This document shows positions 49,160-58,206 of a DNA stretch of 64,000 nucleotides, piece by piece. A program made the translations under genes and the position numbers. Below the pieces are notes generated by a model. That model was not told the DNA's origin and did not search any database. It saw only the letters and a program-made list of their open reading frames with translations. Source of the DNA: Mycobacterium sp. GA-1285 (lineage in GTDB: Bacteria > Actinomycetota > Actinomycetes > Mycobacteriales > Mycobacteriaceae); NCBI RefSeq assembly GCF_001499905.1, contig NZ_LQIS01000010.1, positions 1 to 64,000 on the forward strand. The letters run 5' to 3'. How positions within the stretch are numbered: position 1 is the first letter of the stretch; each line of letters starts with the position of its first letter.

Positions 49160-50029
49160 ATGGAACTCAACGAGACACGGGAACGGATCATCTATCAGAA
49201 GGATGGTCCGATCGCGCGCATCATCCTGAACTGGCCCGAGAAGGCCAACGCGCAGGATCAGAAACTCGCCGAGGAGGTCGACGCCGCGCTGCTCGAGGCC
49301 GATCGCGACTACGACGTCAAGGTGCTGGTGCTCAAGGCCAATGGCAAGGGTTTCTGCTCGGGGCATGCGATCGGCAACAACGCCGTCGACTACCCGGCGT
49401 TCGTCGAGGGCGCGATGAAGATGGGCCATCCGTGGAAGCCGCAGTCGGACCTCTTCGTCAAGCCGACCCTGAACCTGTGGGAGTTCTCGAAACCCACCAT
49501 CGCGCAAGTGCACGGCTACTGCGTGGGCGGCGGCACCCACATGGGGTTGACCACCGACATCGTGATCGCGTCCGAAGACGCATACTTCTCCTACCCGCCG
49601 TTACAGGGCTTCGGTATGCCGTCGGGTGAATGCTCCATCGAGCCATGGGTTTTCATGAACTGGCGCCGAGCGGCCTACTACCTGTACCTCGCCGAGGTGA
49701 TCGACGCGAAGAAAGCATTGGAGATCGGACTGGTCAACGAGGTGGTCACCCGCGACGAACTCGACGACCGTGTGGAAGCGATCGCCCGCCACATCGCCCG
49801 CGCGCCGATGACCACCCTGCTGGCGACGAAGGCCAACCTCAAACGCGCATGGGAGCTGATGGGCATGCGGGTGCACTGGCAGAGCTCCAACGACCTCGTC
49901 GCGCTCGCCTCGATCAGCAAGGACGTCCAGGAGTTGATCCAGCAGGTGTTCCGCGACAAGATCCTGCCGTCGGAGATGGCGCAACGCCAGGCCGCCGCAT
50001 CGACCGACGGCGCCGCCACGACGTCGTGA
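49160..50029 (+). CDS. Enoyl-CoA hydratase/crotonase family protein (second)
   Basis: A 289-residue crotonase. The oxyanion motifs are VLVLKANGKGFCSGHAIG and QVHGYCVGGGTHMGLT. The first catalytic Glu position is replaced by YPPLQGFGMPSGECS, as in the paralogue at 42029-42874. The two are about half identical by eye, share the unusual IEPW-MNW segment, and probably catalyse related but non-standard reactions. ATG 49160 with GGAAGG upstream is chosen; ATG 49112, which overlaps the lipoyl gene stop, would add 16 residues. Confidence 0.86.
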   Translation: MELNETRERIIYQKDGPIARIILNWPEKANAQDQKLAEEVDAALLEADRDYDVKVLVLKANGKGFCSGHAIGNNAVDYPAFVEGAMKMGHPWKPQSDLFVKPTLNLWEFSKPTIAQVHGYCVGGGTHMGLTTDIVIASEDAYFSYPPLQGFGMPSGECSIEPWVFMNWRRAAYYLYLAEVIDAKKALEIGLVNEVVTRDELDDRVEAIARHIARAPMTTLLATKANLKRAWELMGMRVHWQSSNDLVALASISKDVQELIQQVFRDKILPSEMAQRQAAASTDGAATTS

Positions 50030-50035
50030 CCGCCG

Positions 50036-51571
50036 GTGAACATCACCGACCACGCTGAGCGCGCACCCGACACTCCCGCACTCATCGAGGCGGATGGCGA
50101 CGTCGTCACCTACGCAGAGCTGCATACCCGCAGCCGGCAGGTCGCCGCGCTGCTGTACAACGCCGGCCTTCACCGGGGCGACGGCGTGGTTCTGGTGCTG
50201 CCCAACCGCCGCGAGTTCCTCGAGATCACCTGGGGCTGCCAGCTTTCCGGACTCTATTACTCGGCGGTGAACACCCATTTCACACCGGATGAGGTCACCT
50301 ACGTCGTGGCCGACTCCGAGGCGAAGGCGGTCTTCGTCGACTCGTCGATGCCCGGGCTGGCCGCGTACATCCGCGAGACGTCTCCTCGGGTGGATCTTCA
50401 CGTCGTCGTCGGCGGGGAGTTGCCGGGCTGGCTCTGCTACCGGGACGCCCTCGCGTCGGCGGGACCACCACCTCCGATCTCCGACGGCAGCGAGATGTTG
50501 TACTCGTCGGGCACCACCGGGCGGCCCAAGGCCGTGCGACGGCCGCTGCCGACGGACGGAGCGGGCTCCTGGGGACAGAATGTCCTCGAGACCACTCTGC
50601 TGCGGCGGTACGGGATGACCGCCGACAGCGTGTACCTCTCGCCGGCTCCGCTCTACCACGCGGCGGGCGTCAACTACACCATGGCGGTGCACCGAGTCGG
50701 TGCCGCCGCGACCTTGATGCGCAAGTTCGACGCCGAGACGGTCCTGCGGCTCATCGAAACCCAGCGCGTCACCCATGCGCAATTCGTGCCGACGATGTTC
50801 GTTAGGATGCTCAAGCTGCCCATCGCAACCCGTCAGCGCTACGACATAACCAGCCTGCGATGCGTCATCCATGCCGCCGCACCGTGTCCGGTCGACGTCA
50901 AGCATCAGATGATGGCCTGGTTCGGCCCGATCATCCACGAATACTACGGGGGCACCGAAGGATTCGCCGGCAGCGCGATCGGGCCGCAGGAGTGGCTCGC
51001 GCACCCGGGCTCAGTCGGCAGACCGGTGAATCCCGTGCACATCATCGGCCAGGACGGAACAGAACTGCCGCCGGGCGAAGCGGGTGAACTGTTCTTCGAG
51101 GGAGGGCCCGACTTCGAGTACTTCAAGGACCCCGGGAAGACGGCCTCGGTCGCCAACGAGCACGGCTGGCGATCACTGGGAGACGTGGGCTACGTGGACG
51201 AAGACGGTTACCTGTATCTGACCGATCGCTCGACATTCATGATCGTTTCGGGCGGGGTCAACATCTACCCGCAGGAGGTGGAGAATGTTCTGATCATGCA
51301 TCCCAAGCTCGTCGACGCCGCCGTCTTCGGCGTGCCGAACGCGGAGTTCGGAGAGGAAGTCAAGGCCGTCGTCCAACCGGCCGGCGGAGTAGCACCCGGA
51401 CCCGCGCTCGAGCAGGAGCTCATCGACTACTGCCGGTCCCGCTTGGCGGCCTACAAGTGCCCGCGCACAATCGACTTCGAATCCGAACTACCGCGCGACC
51501 CGAACGGCAAGCTCTACAAGCGGCGCCTCCGCGACCGCTACTGGCAGGGCCACACCTCACGAATCATGTGA
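50036..51571 (+). CDS. AMP-forming acyl-CoA synthetase (FadD type)
   Basis: A 511-residue adenylating enzyme. The P-loop is MLYSSGTTGRPKAVRRP at about residues 154-170, YYGGTEGF is the A5-like motif, and SLGDVGYVDEDGYLYLTDRSTFMIVSGGVNIYP the A7-A8 region, with the catalytic Lys in PNGKLYKR near the C-terminus. It ligates CoA to a carboxylic acid. The GTG start follows the crotonase after 6 bases, so it is in the same plus-strand operon. Substrate is unknown. Confidence 0.9.
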   Translation: MNITDHAERAPDTPALIEADGDVVTYAELHTRSRQVAALLYNAGLHRGDGVVLVLPNRREFLEITWGCQLSGLYYSAVNTHFTPDEVTYVVADSEAKAVFVDSSMPGLAAYIRETSPRVDLHVVVGGELPGWLCYRDALASAGPPPPISDGSEMLYSSGTTGRPKAVRRPLPTDGAGSWGQNVLETTLLRRYGMTADSVYLSPAPLYHAAGVNYTMAVHRVGAAATLMRKFDAETVLRLIETQRVTHAQFVPTMFVRMLKLPIATRQRYDITSLRCVIHAAAPCPVDVKHQMMAWFGPIIHEYYGGTEGFAGSAIGPQEWLAHPGSVGRPVNPVHIIGQDGTELPPGEAGELFFEGGPDFEYFKDPGKTASVANEHGWRSLGDVGYVDEDGYLYLTDRSTFMIVSGGVNIYPQEVENVLIMHPKLVDAAVFGVPNAEFGEEVKAVVQPAGGVAPGPALEQELIDYCRSRLAAYKCPRTIDFESELPRDPNGKLYKRRLRDRYWQGHTSRIM

Positions 51572-51592
51572 ACCCACGGGGTCGTCGATGAG

Positions 51593-52750
51593 CTAGTTCA
51601 ACGCGAAATCGATGACTCCTCGGATGATCTCACCGTTGCGCAGATCGTCATATGCGTTGTTGATCTCGTCGAGCCGATACCGGCGAGTGATCATTTCGTC
51701 GAGCTGAAGTTGACCCGTTTGATAAAGCGTGGCCAGCCGGCCGATGTCCGCCCGGGGATTACACGAACCGAACACGGTGCCGACGAGGTTCTTGTTCCAC
51801 AGGATGAAGTCCTGCAGCGCTATCTTCACCGATCGTGTCGTCTGGGCCGTCATACCGGTCAGCACACACGTGCCGCCCTTGCGCGTCAGCTTCAGGTACG
51901 CGTTGACGTCGTCGCCCTCGATCAGTGACGGCGCCGCCACCACGCTGTCGGCCATCACGCCGTGAGTCAGATCGCGGACCAGATCCAGCGCCTCCCCGAG
52001 GGTCGAAACACTGTGCGTGGCACCGAATCCCAGCGCCGCCTTCTGTTTGAACTCCACAGGGTCGACGGCGACGATCTGCGCAGCACCGTTGATCCGCGCG
52101 CCCTGGATGGCCGCGGTGCCGATACCGCCCGCTCCGATCACCACGACGGTGTCCCCGCCACGCACGTTCGCGCGGTTGGCCGCCGAACCGTAGCCGGTGG
52201 GGACCGCGCACGACAGCAGCGCGCTCGCGAGCAGCGGCAGGTGCGGGTCGATCATGACCAGCGAGTGTGCCGACACCACGGTGTGTTCGGCGAAGGCGCC
52301 GACCTTGGACAGGTGCCCGAGCGGACGACCGTCGACGGTGTGGTGGCGAAACGTCTGATCGGTCGGCATACCGGGCACCATCGTGCCGGCGCCCTCGTCG
52401 CACAGGTACTCCAAACCCGATGCGCACCAGCGGCACTGGCCACACACCGCGACGAACGACATCACGACGTGGTCGCCGACCGCGAACTCCGTGACACCCT
52501 CGCCGGTCTCGACCACCGTGCCGGCGCCCTCGTGCCCCCCGATCATCGGGAACATCGGCGTGATCCCGTACTGGCGCGCGATCTCGTTCGAAATCGACAT
52601 ATCGCCCGTGAGAATGTGATCGTCGGAGTGGCACAACCCGGCCGCGGCCATCTCGACGAGCACCTCACCGGCACGCGGGGGATCGAGTTCGTATTCTTCG
52701 ACCGACCATGGACCCCCGACATCGTGCAGGATCGCCGCACGGCTCCTCAT
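51593..52750 (-). CDS. NDMA-dependent zinc alcohol dehydrogenase (mycofactocin-associated type)
   Basis: A 385-residue MDR alcohol dehydrogenase. The catalytic zinc site is AAGLCHSDDH and IGGHEGAG, with a further Cys in LLSCAVPTGYG. The structural zinc motif is CGQCRWCASGLEYLC. The cofactor-binding motif is VVIGAGGIGTAAIQGA. It matches the family of NDMA-dependent alcohol dehydrogenases (Rxyl_3153 type) whose tightly bound nicotinamide is reoxidised by mycofactocin. It is coupled to the P450 by ATGA. It would oxidise the alcohol made by the P450. Confidence 0.9.
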   Translation of the reverse strand: MRSRAAILHDVGGPWSVEEYELDPPRAGEVLVEMAAAGLCHSDDHILTGDMSISNEIARQYGITPMFPMIGGHEGAGTVVETGEGVTEFAVGDHVVMSFVAVCGQCRWCASGLEYLCDEGAGTMVPGMPTDQTFRHHTVDGRPLGHLSKVGAFAEHTVVSAHSLVMIDPHLPLLASALLSCAVPTGYGSAANRANVRGGDTVVVIGAGGIGTAAIQGARINGAAQIVAVDPVEFKQKAALGFGATHSVSTLGEALDLVRDLTHGVMADSVVAAPSLIEGDDVNAYLKLTRKGGTCVLTGMTAQTTRSVKIALQDFILWNKNLVGTVFGSCNPRADIGRLATLYQTGQLQLDEMITRRYRLDEINNAYDDLRNGEIIRGVIDFALN

Positions 52751-53952
52751 CGCGCCGGGCGGAACGTGACAGGCAGGTGTTTGGGGGAGCGGAACGGCAT
52801 ACCGGTGATCCGGGTGTCGTCGTCAGCTTGCAGTTCGAAATCGGTGGCGCGATCGAAGAGGCTGGTCAACATGGCACGCGTCTCCACCCGCGCCAAATGC
52901 ATGCCGAGACAGCTGTGCAGGCCACCGGCGAACGAGATGTGGGCACGCCGCGACCGATGGATGTCGAATTCGTCGGCTTTCTCCCAACGCTTCTCGTCGC
53001 GGTTCGCCGAACCGATGCAGAGGTTGACCTGCGCACCCTGCGGTATCGGGATGCCGTGGATCTCGACGTCACGCGTCACGGACCTCGGCACCGACACCAG
53101 GGGTGTCTCGAAGCGCAGGCCCTCCTCGATCGCAGCGGGGATGAGCTCGCGCTCCCGCTGCAGGTCCTCCAGCTGATCGGGATGGGTGAGAAGAAGGGAC
53201 AGGAGATTGCTCGACGACCGGTAGGTGGTCTCCAGCCCTGCGGGTAGCAGCAGGCGCAGAAACGAGATGATCGCCTCGTCGGTGAGCCTCTCGCCGTCGA
53301 TTTCCGCCCCGACCAGATCGCCGATGATGTCGTCGGTCATCTGCCGGCGGCGCTGCTCGACCTGGTCCTGGAAATACGTGCCGAGTTCGACCGAGGCGGT
53401 CAGACCGGCCTCGATGTCGTCCGTGATCGAGATCAGGTCGAGTGACAGGCGGCGGAACAGCTCCAGATCGTCTTGCGGTAGCCCCAGTAACGCGGCGGTG
53501 ACCCGGGTGGGGAATTCGAACGTCAACGCCTTGATCAGATCGACCTGACCGTCCTCGATGAACTCGTCGACCAACTGTTCGCAGATCGGGACGATCACTT
53601 GCGGTTCCCACTGCGTCAACGCGCTCTGTCGGAACGCCTTCGCGACCAGGCTGCGGTGGTCGTGATGCTGCTTGCCGTGCATGCCCAGGATCGTCGGCCC
53701 GAACACGAGCCCGATCGTCTGGTTGTACATCTCGGAGCCGTAGACCTCGTCGTCACGGAACGCCGCGAAGACGCTGTCGAAGTCGAAAAGCGTCCACTCG
53801 TCGGACGGCAGGAGCTCCGGCGGCACCATCGAGGTGTCCATGATCGTGCCGCGCCACACCGGTTCGGTCCTGCGTTTGTACTCGAAAAAGGCGTAGGGAT
53901 CGCTCGCCACATCGGGAACGGTCTGGTCATCCGAACGGGTGCTGATCGTCAC
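52747..53952 (-). CDS. Cytochrome P450 (second)
   Basis: A 401-residue P450. The heme motif is ISFAGGLHSCLGMHLARVET near residue 345-363. The I-helix is LLPAGLETTYRSSSNLL, and the K-helix ExxR is EEGLRFETP. It shares one bidirectional promoter region with a Rieske protein on the other strand. It is upstream of the NDMA-type alcohol dehydrogenase, so a hydroxylate-then-oxidise order is suggested. Redox partners are not adjacent. Confidence 0.93.
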   Translation of the reverse strand: MTISTRSDDQTVPDVASDPYAFFEYKRRTEPVWRGTIMDTSMVPPELLPSDEWTLFDFDSVFAAFRDDEVYGSEMYNQTIGLVFGPTILGMHGKQHHDHRSLVAKAFRQSALTQWEPQVIVPICEQLVDEFIEDGQVDLIKALTFEFPTRVTAALLGLPQDDLELFRRLSLDLISITDDIEAGLTASVELGTYFQDQVEQRRRQMTDDIIGDLVGAEIDGERLTDEAIISFLRLLLPAGLETTYRSSSNLLSLLLTHPDQLEDLQRERELIPAAIEEGLRFETPLVSVPRSVTRDVEIHGIPIPQGAQVNLCIGSANRDEKRWEKADEFDIHRSRRAHISFAGGLHSCLGMHLARVETRAMLTSLFDRATDFELQADDDTRITGMPFRSPKHLPVTFRPAR

Positions 53953-53985
53953 CTTGCCTCCCGGCAGCGGCTTTGGCGCTCTTTC

Positions 53986-54007
53986 GCCTATCTTTACTAT
54001 TTTAGGT
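53986..54007. promoter_or_regulatory. Shared regulon motif, site B
   Basis: GCCTATCTTTACTATTTTAG plus GT, in the gap between the second P450 and the Rieske ferredoxin-like gene. It lies 33 bases from the P450 start and 30 bases from the Rieske start. It matches 20 of 22 bases of site C read on the other strand. Likely a shared operator in a divergent promoter. Confidence 0.75.
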
Positions 54008-54037
54008 AATCTAGGTCAAGGTTAGCGAAGGGATGCG

Positions 54038-54394
54038 ATGCGGCGCCGACCGGTGTGTGCCATCGAGGACCTGCCGCCAGGCAGCATGAAACTGGTGCAG
54101 GCAGGCAAGTTCGGCGTGGGGGTGTACAACATCGACGGATCCCTCTACGCGATCGCCAACTACTGCACACACGAGGGCGCACCGCTGTGCGCCGGATACG
54201 TCCGGGGCACCACCGAGTACGCGCCCGACCTGCCGGACCGCGTTCGCCATGTGCGCGCCGGCCGGGTCATCCGATGCCCCTGGCATCAATGGGAATTCGA
54301 CATCCCCACCGGCGTCAACCTCGCCGACCCGACCAAACGGGTGCGCACCTACGAGGTCGATGTCACGGACGGACAGGTGTATCTGACCGCATGA
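54038..54394 (+). CDS. Rieske [2Fe-2S] ferredoxin-like protein
   Basis: A 118-residue Rieske protein. The cluster ligands are in NYCTHEGAPLC (C-x-H) and RCPWHQWEFDIPTG (C-x2-H), separated by an unusually long linker of about 40 residues. It has no catalytic domain, so it is probably an electron carrier for the Rieske oxygenases or a small accessory domain. It is divergent from the second P450 and coupled by ATGA to the amidohydrolase gene. Confidence 0.86.
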   Translation: MRRRPVCAIEDLPPGSMKLVQAGKFGVGVYNIDGSLYAIANYCTHEGAPLCAGYVRGTTEYAPDLPDRVRHVRAGRVIRCPWHQWEFDIPTGVNLADPTKRVRTYEVDVTDGQVYLTA

Positions 54395-55446
54395 CCGTCG
54401 TAGACGCATCGGTGCAGCCCCACTTCCGGTACAACGCCGAAATCCGGCGCTACCTGGCCGACCCGCACAAACTGCGGGCGATCCCGGACGTCGAACAGCA
54501 GTGGTACCAGGCGCCGGGAGGCGACTACCGGACGGATCTCTACGGCGACGGCTATCCGGGCTCGGACCCCGACGTGGTGGCACGTCACCTGTTCGACGAG
54601 GGCGGCGTGGACTACGCGATCCTCAACCCGTTGACCCGAGGAAACATCGCCGACTACCTGCTCAACAGCCGCATCTGCGCGGCGGTCAACGACTGGCTGC
54701 TCGACCGCTGGCTCGACCCCGACGCCAGCGGACGGTTCCGAGGCACCATCCGGGTCAACCCCGAGGACGTCAGGGGAGCGGTGGCAGAAATCGAGCGGTT
54801 GGCCAACCATCCGAAGATGGTCCAGGTCGGTGTTCCCCTGCAGTCACGTGAGCCGTATGGCAAGCCGATGTTCGAGCCGATCTGGGAGGCGGCGGCCGCG
54901 CACGGACTTCCGGTCGCGGTGCACATCAACGGCGGCAACGGCGTCGACCATGCGCCGACCTTCGCCGGTCACGCCCACACCTATCCCGGTTACGCGTCGT
55001 TCATGCCGCTCAACGGCTTCGTGCATCTGGCGACCCTGATCATCGAGGGAACCTTCGGTCGGCATGCCCGGCTGAAGTTCGTCTTCGCCGACGGCGGCTA
55101 CGACATCCTCACCCCGCTGATGTGGCGGTTGGACACGTTCTGGATGTCGATGCGCGACCAGACCCCCTGGGTTGACCGCTATCCCAGCGAATACCTGCGC
55201 GACCATGTGCGGTTCTGCACCTCGGCTTTGGACGGACCCACTGACGCCCGGCAGGCCGAGCGGTGGATGGACTTCACCGACAAGGCCGATCTGGTGATGT
55301 ACGGATCGAGCTATCCCCACTGGTCGACGACGGGCCCGGGCGAGGCGGTGGCGGGCCTCAACGCGCGGCAACGCGACAACGTGCTGTGGCGCAACGCAAG
55401 TGAACTGTTCGGGTTGGATGTCGAGGAGAAGGCGGACGCGACGTGA
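54391..55446 (+). CDS. Amidohydrolase-2 family protein (second)
   Basis: A 351-residue protein of the amidohydrolase-2 family. The N-terminus lacks the DxH of the other copies and reads VVDASVQPHFRYNAEIRRYL. LPVAVHINGGNG and MYGSSYPHWSTT supply the mid-barrel and late His. The missing N-terminal Asp-x-His suggests it may be metal-poor or paired with the next gene, which keeps the motif. ATG 54391 overlaps the Rieske stop. Confidence 0.84.
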   Translation: MTVVDASVQPHFRYNAEIRRYLADPHKLRAIPDVEQQWYQAPGGDYRTDLYGDGYPGSDPDVVARHLFDEGGVDYAILNPLTRGNIADYLLNSRICAAVNDWLLDRWLDPDASGRFRGTIRVNPEDVRGAVAEIERLANHPKMVQVGVPLQSREPYGKPMFEPIWEAAAAHGLPVAVHINGGNGVDHAPTFAGHAHTYPGYASFMPLNGFVHLATLIIEGTFGRHARLKFVFADGGYDILTPLMWRLDTFWMSMRDQTPWVDRYPSEYLRDHVRFCTSALDGPTDARQAERWMDFTDKADLVMYGSSYPHWSTTGPGEAVAGLNARQRDNVLWRNASELFGLDVEEKADAT

Positions 55447-56573
55447 CGACCATCGAATCGGTGCAACGATCCTCGGCGGCGGAAGTCGCGGTCACGATCG
55501 TCGACACCGACGTGCATCCGCTGCCCGTTTCGGTCGATGAGCTCAAGTCCTACGCCCCGGCGAAGTGGAAGGACACGCTGTGGCCCACCGGCAACGCCGT
55601 CTCGCCGGTGCCGCATTTCTACGACACCCCCGACTCGTACAAAACCAACTCGCTGCGCGTCGACGCCGGACCGCCCAACGGCGGGATGCCGGGCAGTGAC
55701 CCCGACTACGCGGCCCAACAGTTACTGATCGACGCCGGCGTGAGTATCGCCGTGCTGGAGCCGATGTGCGATGCCCAACTGCCGCAGGCTGAGCACGTCC
55801 TCAAGGCCACCTACAACGCCTGGCTCGCCGACGTGTGGCTGGGTGAGGCCAATTGGCACGGCCGGTGGCGGGGGACGATCAGCGTCACCGCACAGGATCC
55901 CCCTGCCGCGGCAACCGAAGTCGAACGCTGGGCGGGGCATCCGTATATGGCCGAGGTGCTGATGACGCCGCAGACCCGCGGAATCCCGTTCGGCAGCCCG
56001 CACTTCGATCCGCTCTATCGCGCCGCGGCGCGTCACGGCCTGCCGGTCGCCACGCACCTGATGGGGCAGACGCCGTTCGAGTTGATCCCGATCTACCCGG
56101 TCGGCAACCCGGCGCATTGGCACGACTTCTTCGCGTCGTGGCCGCTGCTGTACGTATCGCATCTGATGAGCCTGGTGTTCGACGGGGCCTTCGACCGTCA
56201 CCCGGACCTTCGGGTGGTCTTCGTCGAAGGTGGATTCACGTGGGCGATGCCGGTGATGTGGCGGATGGACCGCATCTGGGCGCAGCGCAGATCCGATCTA
56301 CCGCATGTCAAGCGCAGACCGTCCGACTACGTGCGTGAGCATGTGCGCTTCACCACCCAGCCGTTGGAGGAGGTTCACGTCGGGGCGTACCGCGAGTACC
56401 TCGAGATGATGGACCTCGGTGACAACCTGATGTTCTCCACCGACTACCCACATTGGAGCTACGACTCGCCCGAGTGGGCGATCCGCCGATTCCCCGCCGA
56501 TCAACGCGAGCGGATCATGCGCGGAAATGCCACCGCGCTGTACAAGCTGCCGTCAACCGTCAAGGCTCTGTAG
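55443..56573 (+). CDS. Amidohydrolase-2 family protein (third)
   Basis: A 376-residue amidohydrolase. The N-terminal metal motif is IVDTDVHPLP. VATHLMGQTPFE and MFSTDYPHWSYDSPE carry the later His and Asp. It is paralogous to its upstream neighbour, and the two start codons are coupled by GTGA. They may form a heteromeric hydrolase or decarboxylase. It overlaps the convergent SDR by 14 bases. Confidence 0.88.
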   Translation: MTTIESVQRSSAAEVAVTIVDTDVHPLPVSVDELKSYAPAKWKDTLWPTGNAVSPVPHFYDTPDSYKTNSLRVDAGPPNGGMPGSDPDYAAQQLLIDAGVSIAVLEPMCDAQLPQAEHVLKATYNAWLADVWLGEANWHGRWRGTISVTAQDPPAAATEVERWAGHPYMAEVLMTPQTRGIPFGSPHFDPLYRAAARHGLPVATHLMGQTPFELIPIYPVGNPAHWHDFFASWPLLYVSHLMSLVFDGAFDRHPDLRVVFVEGGFTWAMPVMWRMDRIWAQRRSDLPHVKRRPSDYVREHVRFTTQPLEEVHVGAYREYLEMMDLGDNLMFSTDYPHWSYDSPEWAIRRFPADQRERIMRGNATALYKLPSTVKAL

Positions 56574-57285
56574 GGATTTCGGCGCGACGCTGCGCTTCGA
56601 GCGGGATGACCGGGGGACGGGCCGACGGCCCGCGCGTCATCGCATGCAATCGGATCTCGGGCACGTCCACCGCCGGGTCGACGGTGTCGAGCCAGGCGAC
56701 GGCGTCGGCCACGTCGGCGGCACGGATCGCGTACATCTCGAACGGCACATCTTGCAGCATCTCGGTCTCGACCGGCCCTGGAGTAACCAGGTGCACGTTG
56801 ATCCCGTCGCGGTCGACCTCCTGCGCCAGCGCACCGGCGAACGCGTTCATGCCCGCCTTCGCCGCCGAGTAGGCGGTGCGGGCCCGCATCGGCTCATGCG
56901 CGGCCGACGACGAGATGAACACGAACCGGGAACCGGCCCGCATCCGCGGTAGGGCGGCCGACGTCACCACGAAGCAGGAATCGAGGTTCGCCGACATCGT
57001 CGCGCGCCACTGCTCGAAAGTCTGCTTGCGGGCGTAGGTTCCACCGAGAACCCCCGAGGCGTGGACGAGCAGGTCGATGGTTTCGGTAGCCTCGACGGCG
57101 GGCGTGAACCCCGAGGGCAGGCTCGCGTCGGCGACGACGTAGCGCGCACCGATCTCCTCGGCGGCCGCCCGCAGCGGCGCCTCCCGCCGAGCCGTCAGCA
57201 CGACGTCGTAACCGAGTTGGGCGAGCCTGCGGCCACACGCCTTACCGATGCCGCCACTGCCGCCGGTAATCAAAGCTGTTCGCAC
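56560..57285 (-). CDS. Short-chain dehydrogenase/reductase
   Basis: A 241-residue SDR. The cofactor motif is ALITGGSGGIGKACGRRLA, and the catalytic Ser-Tyr-Lys set is FVFISSSAAHEPMRARTAYSAAKAG. It is a classical SDR, not the mycofactocin-type of the earlier gene. It probably oxidises or reduces an alcohol/ketone in the pathway. The gene shares the strand with the GntR gene, which lies 20 bases upstream. Confidence 0.88.
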   Translation of the reverse strand: MRTALITGGSGGIGKACGRRLAQLGYDVVLTARREAPLRAAAEEIGARYVVADASLPSGFTPAVEATETIDLLVHASGVLGGTYARKQTFEQWRATMSANLDSCFVVTSAALPRMRAGSRFVFISSSAAHEPMRARTAYSAAKAGMNAFAGALAQEVDRDGINVHLVTPGPVETEMLQDVPFEMYAIRAADVADAVAWLDTVDPAVDVPEIRLHAMTRGPSARPPVIPLEAQRRAEIPTEP

Positions 57286-57305
57286 GCAGGGCCTTTCAAG
57301 GGCAA

Positions 57306-58115
57306 TCAGCGCTTCCGCTCTGCGAGTGCATGCGGGGACAGGGCGACGATGCGTTGTTCGGGATCGCCCGCCAACAGGTAGGTCTGGGTGTCGGCGACGT
57401 GCTTGGCGGCCAGCTTGCGAGCGCGTTCGGCGTCACCCGCCTCGATCGCGTCGGTGATCTTGGTGTGCACGGTCAACGCGATGCGGCGTCGCTTGATCGA
57501 CGGGTACTCACCTTTGGCGGCGGTTTCGTTGGCCCACCAGTTCAAGTGGCCGGTCCACAGCGTCTCGAGGCTGCCGACGACCGCGACCATCGTGTGATTC
57601 CCACAGCCGCGGACGATCTCGTCGTGGAACTGCCCGCCGATCTCGGTGAAGCGAGCGCCGTCCTCGATGTTCTCCTCCATCGCCGCGTTGTGTTCGCGGA
57701 GCTTCGGGACGAGCGCCTTCTCCCGATCCGGTCGCCGCGCGGCCAGCGCCGCACACATCGGATCGAGTTCCTGAAGTGCGGTGCCCAGGTCGGCCAGCGG
57801 GACATAGTCGCTCTGCAGCAACAAACCGAGCATGTAGGCGGCATTGGCCTTGGCCGGTGCGTGCACGACGGCGCCGCCGCGATTGCCGCGCCGCACCGAG
57901 ACCAACCCCTCAGTCTCGAGAATTCGCAACGCTTCTCGCAGCGACACCAGGCTCACGTTGAACTGCTCGACGAGGACTTCCTGACGCGGCAGCAGGTCAC
58001 CGTCGTTGAGCTCACCGTCGATGATCTGCCGGCGGAGCTCGTCGGCGACGATCTCCGCGGTCCTGCGCGAGCCCAGTCGGCGGCGTGCTTCGGCCCCGAT
58101 ACCCAGTGTTGTCAT
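57306..58115 (-). CDS. GntR-family regulator with FCD domain
   Basis: A 269-residue regulator. The N-terminal winged helix is ADELRRQIIDGELNDGDLLPRQEVLVEQFNVSLVSLREALRILETEGLV, a FadR/FCD-type DNA-binding domain. The C-terminal FCD domain has the metal- or ligand-binding His set (REHNAAMEENI, GQFHDEIVRG and VHTKITDAI). It is a good candidate to control the catabolic cluster in response to a CoA thioester or acid. An AT-rich element that partly resembles the shared motif lies immediately upstream of its start (58117-58140). Confidence 0.88.
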   Translation of the reverse strand: MTTLGIGAEARRRLGSRRTAEIVADELRRQIIDGELNDGDLLPRQEVLVEQFNVSLVSLREALRILETEGLVSVRRGNRGGAVVHAPAKANAAYMLGLLLQSDYVPLADLGTALQELDPMCAALAARRPDREKALVPKLREHNAAMEENIEDGARFTEIGGQFHDEIVRGCGNHTMVAVVGSLETLWTGHLNWWANETAAKGEYPSIKRRRIALTVHTKITDAIEAGDAERARKLAAKHVADTQTYLLAGDPEQRIVALSPHALAERKR

Positions 58116-58206
58116 GTCTTAGCAATATTAACAGTGATAGCCGCAGCGGTTGCCTGCCCGTGTCTGCGGTCGAATCACTAATATGGCGGGAAACCTGGAG
58201 GTGTGC

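Noticed and set aside
58117-58140. A copy of the cluster motif directly before the GntR start
   Set aside because: The half-sites resemble the motif, but spacing is 4-5 bases longer and matches are weak; I left it as a remark in the GntR entry only.
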